A stretch of DNA of 31,051 bases. Origin: an uncultured Bacilli bacterium (GTDB lineage: Bacteria > Bacillota_I > Bacilli_A > RF39 > UBA660). Positions 24,307 through 30,201 of this stretch are shown piece by piece. The stretch spans positions 1-31,051 of the forward strand of contig CASDHD010000002.1 in the NCBI GenBank assembly GCA_949280095.1. Reading direction: 5' to 3'. The notes beneath the pieces were generated by a model that saw only the letters and a list, made by a program, of their open reading frames with translations, was not told the origin of the DNA and did no database searches. Every line of letters begins with the position of its first letter. Positions within the stretch are counted from its first letter, which is position 1. The translations under genes and the position numbers were made by a program.

Positions 24307-24819
24307 TTCTTTTAAAGAAACCTCTTTACCAATTATTACAGGTAATTTTACTAAATATTCATAAATAACTTTAGCTTCTTTATCATAAGCATCTGGCAAA
24401 TCTTCCCAATACATCCTAGCATATTTTATAATAGATTGATGAGACCATCCCCTTACTAGTGACATGTTGTGTTTTTCTACTCTTTTTTCATCTACTTCAA
24501 TTTCATAAATCTTATAAAAGATATCCTCAAGATATTTCATATTAATAAACTCTATAACACCATGAGCATCAAAGCAAAAAAATGCTTGATACCTAGAAAG
24601 CTTTTTAGGATAATGTAAAAGTCTTTCATATTCAAAAATAGCATCCAAAAAGAAATTTTTATCTCTTGCATCACTAGTATAATACCAAAGTCCATGAGAA
24701 GATAAACCATTTTTGTAGTATTCTTTCACTTTCATTTTATTGGTAGAAAAATCTTTTACTAAAGAAATAGTATCTCCACTTTTCATATGTCCTGAACGAT
24801 CAATATGATATAGCTTCAT
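24286..24819 (-). CDS. DUF2441-like protein, possible ADP-ribosyltransferase-type fold
   Basis: A 177-residue protein. It starts KLYHIDRSGHMKSGDTISL, then LSSHGLWYY, an EYERLLHYPKKLSRYQAFFCF segment (about residues 64-84), and ends ...EYLVKLPVIIGKEVSLKEI. The combination of a YH(I/V) start, LSxHG, SR(Y/F)QAFF and a late EYL..LPV is how I recognise DUF2441 proteins of phages and bacteria; such sequences resemble small ADP-ribosyltransferase-like folds, which is inference. GAGGAAG precedes the ATG. It is the last gene of a minus-strand group that begins with Fic. Confidence 0.5.
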   Translation of the reverse strand: MKLYHIDRSGHMKSGDTISLVKDFSTNKMKVKEYYKNGLSSHGLWYYTSDARDKNFFLDAIFEYERLLHYPKKLSRYQAFFCFDAHGVIEFINMKYLEDIFYKIYEIEVDEKRVEKHNMSLVRGWSHQSIIKYARMYWEDLPDAYDKEAKVIYEYLVKLPVIIGKEVSLKEIKKQIN

Positions 24820-24851
24820 ATTCTTTACTTCCTCGTTTCTACAAATCTAAC

Positions 24852-25274
24852 TTAAAAAACCAAACGTAATTCTTTTTCTAATTTTTTTCTTTGTAATGTA
24901 TAATCCTTTGCGTAAAGATCTGCCATCATATGAAAATAGCCATCTAAAAACAAATATTTTTCTACGTCAGTTAATTCATAAGAAAGATATTGCAAATATA
25001 ATTGATACAAATGAGTTCCTTCAAAATAGTCATTAGACAGTATATATTTTGCAACAAAGTCTTTATTACTTAATAAATAAGACTTTAAAGCATTTGTTTC
25101 CTCCGCATCGATTACTAAACGAAAACGAAAACCAATATTATCTTCTATTTTTGAGTGAGACATTACAAAACGATTTACAAATTCGTTTATGCCAAAATAT
25201 TTAACAAAGTAAAAAGAATCTTTTAAAGAAGCACAGGCTTCATAATTTGTTAACCATAATAATGCTAACTTCAT
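24852..25274 (-). CDS. Unknown protein between Fic and the DUF2441-like gene
   Basis: A 140-residue, mostly helical protein (MKLALLWLTNYEACASLKDS; ALKSYLLSNKDFVAKYILSN; YEGTHLYQL-like segment; TDVEKYLFLDGYFHMMADLY). No signal or membrane segment. Its ATG has no ribosome binding site of its own; an 11-codon open frame with a good site overlaps it by ATGA (25271-25306), so either translation is coupled or the true N-terminus has been shifted. It ends 32 bases before the DUF2441-like gene. Family not recognised; an accessory or neutralising partner is possible. Confidence 0.65.
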   Translation of the reverse strand: MKLALLWLTNYEACASLKDSFYFVKYFGINEFVNRFVMSHSKIEDNIGFRFRLVIDAEETNALKSYLLSNKDFVAKYILSNDYFEGTHLYQLYLQYLSYELTDVEKYLFLDGYFHMMADLYAKDYTLQRKKLEKELRLVF

Positions 25275-25306
25275 TGTTGAAAGCTTCTTACATTGTTAAT
25301 TTTCAT
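25271..25306 (-). CDS. 11-codon leader frame overlapping the 140-residue gene
   Basis: ATG at 25306 is preceded by AAAGGTG at a good distance and opens MKINNVRSFQQ. Its TGA overlaps the ATG at 25274 (ATGA). It could be a coupled leader peptide, or the displaced start of the downstream gene after an indel; the in-frame upstream codons of the longer gene include a TAA, so a simple extension is not possible. Confidence 0.4.
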   Translation of the reverse strand: MKINNVRSFQQ

Positions 25307-25330
25307 TTCTATCACCTTTATTTCAATTTT

Positions 25331-25870
25331 TCAAAATTCGTCAGTTTCATAGTAATATGAAGTTTCTATACCTTTAAAAATTGTCTCTAAACTAAAATCG
25401 TCTGTTAAATTATTTTCAATTAAAGTTTTAATTTCTAAAATGTTAATAGGACTTCGTTCCATTGCTTGCAAATACATCCTTTTATCTATTGCTTTCCAAT
25501 TCACTATACGATTTATATTCTTTTTAAGTATCAAGTCTAACCAAATACGCATACTTCTTCCATTGCCTTCTAAAAAAGGATGAGCAATGTTCATTTCAAC
25601 ATATTTTGCAATAATTTCGTCTAATGTAGTCTCAGGCATTAATTCTATCTTTTTTAAAATATCTTCTAAATAAAGAGAATTTGCAAACCTAAAATTTCCT
25701 TTTGAAATATTTTCTTTTCTTATTATTCCTGCAAAATCGAATAAATTTCTAAACAAGGATTCATGAATTTGTTGTAATCCCTTTACTGTACCTATTTCAA
25801 TGGTATCAATTTCATTACTTGTAAATAATCTTTTTGCATTTTCTAAACTCTTTTTATCAGTTTCATTCAT
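25331..25870 (-). CDS. Fic-domain AMP-transferase
   Basis: A 179-residue Fic protein. The full active-site motif HPFLEGNGRSMR is at residues 97-108, with His97, the acidic Glu101 and Arg108. The upstream FAGIIRKENISKG and NFRFANSLYLEDILKKIE segments form the flap that holds the target. Such enzymes transfer AMP from ATP to Tyr, Thr or Ser of other proteins and are often toxins. The inhibitory (S/T)xxxE(G/N) helix is not seen at either end, so inhibition by a separate protein is possible; no VbhA-like gene is next to it, only the two unknown genes downstream. GGAG lies 7-8 bases before the ATG. Confidence 0.9.
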   Translation of the reverse strand: MNETDKKSLENAKRLFTSNEIDTIEIGTVKGLQQIHESLFRNLFDFAGIIRKENISKGNFRFANSLYLEDILKKIELMPETTLDEIIAKYVEMNIAHPFLEGNGRSMRIWLDLILKKNINRIVNWKAIDKRMYLQAMERSPINILEIKTLIENNLTDDFSLETIFKGIETSYYYETDEF

Positions 25871-25888
25871 ACTTGTCTCCTTTTATCA

Positions 25889-25918
25889 AGTATAAAAAAA
25901 GCCTACCTTAGTGGGCTT
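25889..25918 (-). terminator. Terminator of tRNA-Trp
   Basis: On the minus strand AAGCC (25918-25914) pairs with GGCTT (25903-25899), with an inner AC/GT pair, followed by seven T. It separates tRNA-Trp from the Fic gene. Confidence 0.75.
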
Positions 25919-25929
25919 CGATTTTCAAT

Positions 25930-26003
25930 TGGCAGGGGATGAGAGAATCGAACTCCCAACTAAAGTTTTGGAGACTCCTATTATACCATTTAACTAATCC
26001 CCT
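25930..26003 (-). tRNA. trnW: tRNA-Trp (anticodon CCA)
   Basis: The 74-base minus-strand sequence folds as a complete tRNA. The acceptor AGGGGAT pairs with ATCCCCT; the anticodon loop is CTCCAAA with stems GGAGT and ACTTT (two G-T pairs); the T arm is GGGAG, loop TTCGATT, CTCTC. The 3' end GCCA is encoded. The anticodon CCA reads UGG only. The sequence resembles Bacillus tRNA-Trp throughout. The promoter is at 26025-26033 and the terminator follows at 25889-25918. Confidence 0.93.
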
Positions 26004-26024
26004 AAAAATTTTTTCAACAAGGTT

Positions 26025-26033
26025 ATTATAACA
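26025..26033 (-). promoter_or_regulatory. Extended -10 promoter of tRNA-Trp
   Basis: On the minus strand TGTTATAAT holds TATAAT at 26030-26025 with the TGn extension. The -35 region 18 bases away reads TTGCGT, matching the consensus only in its first half. The mature tRNA begins about 22 bases downstream. Confidence 0.6.
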
Positions 26034-26085
26034 CAACATTTAACCAATACGCAAATATTTTCATATATTATTCTAGGTGATATAT

Positions 26086-26508
26086 ATGCTTATTAATTAT
26101 ACGACAAAAGAACTGGAATTATTAGCAAGAATTATGCGTGCAGAAGCTCTTGCAGAAGGAAACCTTGGAATGCTGATGGTAGGAAATGTTGTGGTAAATC
26201 GAAGCGTTGCTAATTGCTTAACATTCAAAAATATTCGTAGCATTACTGATGCTATTTACCAAGCAAATCAATTTGCAGGAGTTAATTCTTCTTTGTTCCA
26301 AGCCTCTCCTACAACTCATGAAAAAAATCTAGCAGAAAGAGTATTACGTGGAGAATACTACTATCCTGCAACCCATGCTTTATGGTTCTATGCACCTGCC
26401 AAAAATACAAGTTGTCAATCTACTTGGTATGGACAAAAATTAGCTGGAAGTTATAGAAATCATTGCTTTTATAGACCGGATGCTGGAACTTGTGAAGAAT
26501 TGTATTAA
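26086..26508 (+). CDS. CwlJ/SleB-type cell wall hydrolase (Hydrolase_2)
   Basis: A 140-residue catalytic domain with no signal peptide, LysM or other module. The family pattern ARIMRAEALAEGNLGMLMVG (catalytic Glu20), NVVVNRSVANCLTFKNI, AIYQANQFAGV and the late ALWFYAPA is complete. It is the same size as Bacillus CwlJ (about 142), which cleaves cortex peptidoglycan during spore germination; SleB-type domains also occur in non-spore proteins, so sporulation is not proved. The ATG at 26086 is preferred because TAGGTG upstream overlaps the GTG at 26077. A hairpin terminator follows. Confidence 0.85.
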   Translation: MLINYTTKELELLARIMRAEALAEGNLGMLMVGNVVVNRSVANCLTFKNIRSITDAIYQANQFAGVNSSLFQASPTTHEKNLAERVLRGEYYYPATHALWFYAPAKNTSCQSTWYGQKLAGSYRNHCFYRPDAGTCEELY

Positions 26509-26527
26509 GCCATATGGCTTTTTTATT
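26506..26527 (+). terminator. Terminator after the CwlJ-like gene
   Basis: AAGCC, ATAT, GGCTT is a perfect short hairpin (26507-26520) followed by TTTTATTTT. It lies directly between the convergent CwlJ-like gene and the AbiGii-like gene and may serve both strands. Confidence 0.7.
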
Positions 26528-27755
26528 TTAAATATTCTTGTATAGTTTTAGCTGATTTGAAATTACAAAATATTTTTTCTTTATGATTTTTCATATATTC
26601 ATTTAATTCCTTTTCATTTTTAAAACACAATTTAACTATAAACATCTTTTTATTTAGATTTTCATTATCTAATAAAAGTTTATTATTGTTTTCAATACTT
26701 TTTAAAGCTGAATTATATACAATATTTATTGTAGGAAGTTTAATTTTTTTTGAAAATAAATTAAAATAACAATCCGTATTAAATTGTAGCAAAAAAGATT
26801 TACCTATATTTTTATTAATAATTTCTAAGTCCTGACCTTCCCAATTTCCATTTAAACAATCTATATGTTCGTAAAACTTTATTGGTTTCTTTTTTATTAA
26901 ATTTTGATATAATTCTTCTACTTCACATATTATATTAAATTCCACATCTTCTTTTGGAATATCAAATTTTATTCCCAATTCAGTTTCAATTTTTAAAAGT
27001 TTTTCCCAAAAAGCAGCACTATTTTCATCAAATTTCTTATTATTTTGCATTGTAGAAAATTCTTGTAATTTTACATTATCTACGTATCCATTTCCATCTA
27101 TAATAGAATTATATATCATTACGCTTTCTACTATGTCTTTTGTTGATGAAGCAAATTGTAATTTTAAAGAGATATTAAAACTAATTTCCTTCGTTTTTCT
27201 ATTAAAAGTACAATCTATTATCAAAGGTGAAGATGTATCTGATTGATATTTTAAAATGTATTTACTATTATTAGGAACTCGTGCAACAATTAACTCTCTA
27301 CTATATTTCCTATTACCAATTTTAATGGAGAAAGGGTCTGGAAATTTTGAAGGAATCATGTGAAATTTACCATCAACTAGCTTAAAAGTTTCATAGGGAA
27401 GAAAAGACTTAACCATCAATTTTTCAAGAGCTACTTTTTTACCATTGAGGATTATAAATCCTTTTTCAATTGGTTCCAACTGCATAGTTTTTTGTGAATT
27501 ATAAAAATAATACATCAAATCATCAAAAGTATAATAACTCCCTAAATCTTTTTCTTGCTCTTTAGATAAAATTACTTTTATTCCATCTATTTTAAATTTT
27601 CCGGTTTTTCCAACTACAATATAATTCCCATTTTTGTCTTTTTTGTATTCCAAATCAGATGGTAAATCTTTTTTACCAAAAAAATCTATTAATTCATCAG
27701 GACATTTATATTGCGCTTTTCTATCTGGATTAAAAATCTTATTAAAATCGTACAT
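26523..27755 (-). CDS. AbiGii-like toxin of an abortive-infection system
   Basis: A 410-residue soluble protein beginning MYDFNKIFNPDRKAQY and DLPSDLEYKKDKNGNYIVVG, with alternating strands and helices throughout and a basic, Lys-rich C-terminal part. I identify it as AbiGii mainly from its position directly after an AbiGi gene and from its opening segment, which matches what I recall of that family; no catalytic motif is obvious. In lactococcal AbiG, AbiGi and AbiGii act together to stop phage growth. The ATG overlaps the stop of the AbiGi frame (TAATG), so it depends on translation of the upstream frame. The reading frame is intact. Confidence 0.6.
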   Translation of the reverse strand: MYDFNKIFNPDRKAQYKCPDELIDFFGKKDLPSDLEYKKDKNGNYIVVGKTGKFKIDGIKVILSKEQEKDLGSYYTFDDLMYYFYNSQKTMQLEPIEKGFIILNGKKVALEKLMVKSFLPYETFKLVDGKFHMIPSKFPDPFSIKIGNRKYSRELIVARVPNNSKYILKYQSDTSSPLIIDCTFNRKTKEISFNISLKLQFASSTKDIVESVMIYNSIIDGNGYVDNVKLQEFSTMQNNKKFDENSAAFWEKLLKIETELGIKFDIPKEDVEFNIICEVEELYQNLIKKKPIKFYEHIDCLNGNWEGQDLEIINKNIGKSFLLQFNTDCYFNLFSKKIKLPTINIVYNSALKSIENNNKLLLDNENLNKKMFIVKLCFKNEKELNEYMKNHKEKIFCNFKSAKTIQEYLK

Positions 27756-28599
27756 TAAAAATCTCCTCCATCGTTATCCCATATAATGATTTTAGAAATA
27801 AGATCATAAAGTTCTTCTTTAGGTAATGCAAATTTCTCTATCTCCTTTACAATAAATCTAAAGTCCTCGTCCGTTTTCACTATAATATATTTTAAATCAG
27901 AATATTCAAAAGTTAAAGAAATCTCTTTATTTTCAATCATGGAATCGCTAAGATCTTTTATATTCCCCAAATCAATAATAGTATCACCAAAATATATAGG
28001 GCTATAATCAGTTTTTGAAACATCTGGGATATATCGCCATTCACATTCATCTGTAAAACATTTTTCTAATGTTTTCTTTTGCAACCGATTTTCCATTTTT
28101 CCCGAATATGGTTTCATATATACTAATTGAGACAATAATTGACTTTTCAAATTTTTTTCTAAAATTGATTCTGGCAAATTTATTGTTTTCAATGCCAAAT
28201 TAAATGCTTTGTAAAGTCTTTTCTAAAATTTGAAGATGGATTGATATAATGAATTGGTTGAATGTTATTTCGCATTGCCCATTCTTTAGTGAAGGCTAAT
28301 CCATAAAATCCATACCAATTTAAATGTTCCCTTATTCTATGTAAATTTATATCGCAAAAACATTTCATAGGTATATATATTTTTTTAATTCTTTTTTTAT
28401 CTTCTTGAACTCTTAAATAACTTATATTTTCTTCACAATATCTTGGGGAAAGCATCTTATTTTTTAAAGGAAAAATAAGGTAAGAAATGTCAGTTGTAAA
28501 ATTAAATAAAGTATCTGGATTGACTATAGAAGGAATATGGTTATTAGAAGATTCATAATCTTTAATATTTTTTAAAACTAGATTTGTTTCTGCCTTCAC
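27755..28599 (-). pseudogene. AbiGi-like antitoxin gene split by a -1 frameshift
   Basis: Two open frames, 28189-28599 (136 residues, GTG start, GAAGG site) and 27755-28198 (147 residues), are the two halves of one AbiGi-type protein. The first holds LSPRYCEENISYL, MKCFCDINLHRIREHLNWYG and GLAFTKEWAMRNNIQPIHYI, the family core; the second holds YMKPYSGKMENR and CEWRYIPD, its C-terminal half. The first frame stops at 28189-28191 and the second continues one base back; its only starts are rare (TTG at 28198) and have no ribosome binding site. Joined length is about 280 residues. A weak promoter lies at 28657-28685. A real mutation, an assembly error or a frameshift during translation would all look the same. 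Confidence 0.68.
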
Positions 28600-28656
28600 T
28601 TAATACAACCTTCTTTACCTATTATTTTTTTAACTGCATTTCATTTTTTGTACTTT

Positions 28657-28685
28657 ATGTTAACTCTAAATTACAGAAAAAGCAA
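28657..28685 (-). promoter_or_regulatory. Possible promoter of the AbiG pair
   Basis: On the minus strand TTGCTT (28685-28680) and TAACAT (28662-28657) are 17 bases apart. Both match the consensus only partly. No other good candidate is seen between 28600 and 28694. Confidence 0.35.
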
Positions 28686-28694
28686 CTTATATTT

Positions 28695-28742
28695 CATAAA
28701 AAAATACCAAATTTAATTACATTAATTAAATTAGTATTTTTT
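28695..28742 (-). terminator. Terminator after the amidase/LysM remnant
   Basis: On the minus strand AAAAAATAC and GTATTTTTT close a long AT-rich hairpin whose inner arms AATTTAATTA and TAATTAAATT also pair, with one bulge. More T follow. It lies 13 bases after the stop of the LysM gene. Confidence 0.65.
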
Positions 28743-28754
28743 CATATTTTTACT

Positions 28755-29364
28755 TTATGGTATTAATAATTTTTGGCCAATAGACAATGCACTCGTTGCT
28801 AAATTATTTAAGTTTTGAATAGCCGTTACAGTTGTATTAAAGTTTCTTGCAATGCTATACAAAGTATCCCCACTTTTTACGGTATAAGTTTGATAACTTT
28901 CCGTATTTGGAATACGTAACCTTTGACCAATACTTAATAGGTTGCTTGTAAGATTATTCATACGTTTTAATTCATCTACTGTTGTTCCAAATTGATTGGC
29001 AATTTTATACAAGCTATCTCCTGATTTTACAACGTAGTATTCTTCACTTTCACTAGGTGTTGTACTTCCACTTACTTTAAGCACTTGGCCAATAGACAAA
29101 GTATTACTGGTTAAGTTATTCATACGTTTTAATTCATCCACTGTAAGGCCATATCGATTGGCTATTCCATATAAAGTATCCCCACTTTTTACTATGTAGG
29201 TATCTCCACTAGGTGTAGTAGTACCCTCTTTTAATTTCAATACTTGACCAATAGATAAAGCATTGCTTGTTAAATTATTTAATTTTTTTAATTCATCCAC
29301 TGTAAGGCCATTATTTCTAGCAATACTCCACAAAGTGTCTCCATTTTTCACAATGTATGTATTT
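28755..29364 (-). repeat. Four tandem LysM-coding repeats
   Basis: Four copies of about 130-160 bases encode LysM modules separated by short Ser/Thr-rich linkers. Blocks such as AATTCATCCACTGTAAGGCC occur nearly unchanged in the copies around 29130 and 29300, which shows recent duplication or recombination between copies. Confidence 0.85.
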
Positions 29365-29696
29365 TCAGCAGATACAGGAGTATAAGGTACACCAATATAT
29401 TCAGCAAGAGATTTTACAACCGCTTCTGCTAAACCTTCCCAATTGTTCTTTAGCTGACTTACATCATCCCCAGTACTATCTGCAAAACCATATTCCACAA
29501 TAATCGATTCGTTATTTGGAGTATTTCTTAAAATGTAATAATAATCTTGGTTTGGATTACTTGGTAATCTCCTTTGGTAATACTTGCGAACATTCTGCCC
29601 TGCTTTCGTAAAATTATCACTAATAATACTTGATAAACGATCACTATTACGTAAGGAGTAGATTACTTCCGCACCATCGCCACCTGATGGGTTCAT
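28755..29696 (-). pseudogene. N-acetylmuramoyl-L-alanine amidase with four LysM domains, lacking its N-terminal half
   Basis: The 313-residue frame starts MNPSGGDGAEVIYSLRNSD, which is the middle of an Amidase_3 domain: the first zinc ligands (the HGG and Glu motifs and the SIHxN His) should lie just before it and are absent. The C-terminal half with IIVEYGF (Glu68, the second catalytic Glu) remains, then four LysM repeats (about 112-156, 166-208, 220-262, 270-313) with near-identical VKSGDTLYSIA and LSIGQ blocks. There is no ribosome binding site, and an in-frame TAA directly precedes the ATG. The break falls at the edge of the recombinase element, so the gene was probably interrupted by its insertion; the missing part should lie at the other end of that element. 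Confidence 0.85.
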
Positions 29697-29722
29697 TTAC
29701 CATTAGTACTGTATTAAATTTT

Positions 29723-29768
29723 TTTACTCTTGTACCAACAATTTATCATTTTGCGGTACAAGAGTAAA
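29723..29768. repeat. Perfect 14-base inverted repeat near the element boundary
   Basis: TTTACTCTTGTACC (29723-29736) and GGTACAAGAGTAAA (29755-29768) are exact inverted copies with an 18-base loop. It lies 27 bases from the amidase break. On the minus strand no T run follows, so it is a poor terminator in the direction of the recombinase genes; a recombinase-binding arm of the attachment site is another option. Confidence 0.7.
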
Positions 29769-29772
29769 TTTA

Positions 29773-30171
29773 TTATTTATTATTAGCAAAACGAGATGCA
29801 AAATAATCAAACCTATTTGTTAATCTTCCACCCCATCTTGGATTAGAATGAAGTATTGCCTCAATACGAATTATATCTTTAATATTTACTCTTTTAAAAG
29901 TTTGATTGTATTTTGAATCATTATCTCCAATTAGTTCATGATTATCTTCATCTAAATTATCCCATGTCCAAAGATTAATATAGTCATGAACCGAATCATC
30001 AAAATCATTATCATAAGTACGATATGGATCAGCAAATCCTATTTCTTCTGCTCCATTTTTCATATAACATTTTAGCATCATTCCATTAGTATGTCTTAAA
30101 GATTCTTCGTTTAATAATTCTTCACTATTGATTTCACCATTTAATTTATAAAAAGTAATTTTATTCTCCAT
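29773..30171 (-). CDS. Unknown protein of the recombinase element
   Basis: A 132-residue soluble protein beginning MENKITFYKLNGEINSEELL, with NGMMLKCYMKNGAEEIGFAD, YINLWTWDNLDEDNHEL and IEAILHSNPRWGGRLTNRFD segments; acidic overall and probably alpha/beta. GAGAGGTACAAG lies upstream as a weak ribosome binding site. It is 30 bases downstream of the recombinase gene and probably cotranscribed. I do not recognise a family; a role in excision control or as cargo is only inference. Confidence 0.72.
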   Translation of the reverse strand: MENKITFYKLNGEINSEELLNEESLRHTNGMMLKCYMKNGAEEIGFADPYRTYDNDFDDSVHDYINLWTWDNLDEDNHELIGDNDSKYNQTFKRVNIKDIIRIEAILHSNPRWGGRLTNRFDYFASRFANNK

Positions 30172-30201
30172 AATCTTGTACCTCTCATTTAGTTACTAAT
30201 A

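Noticed and set aside
25930..26003. tRNA-Trp as the integration site of an island holding the Fic genes
   Set aside because: No repeat of the tRNA 3' end is seen elsewhere in the window and no tyrosine integrase is nearby, so the adjacency alone does not support it.
28189..28198. Two separate genes at the AbiGi locus
   Set aside because: The second frame starts with TTG without a ribosome binding site, and the halves join into one continuous AbiGi-type protein.
28755..29696. An intact short amidase/LysM protein starting at 29696
   Set aside because: The zinc-binding N-terminal half is absent, the ATG directly follows an in-frame TAA and has no ribosome binding site.
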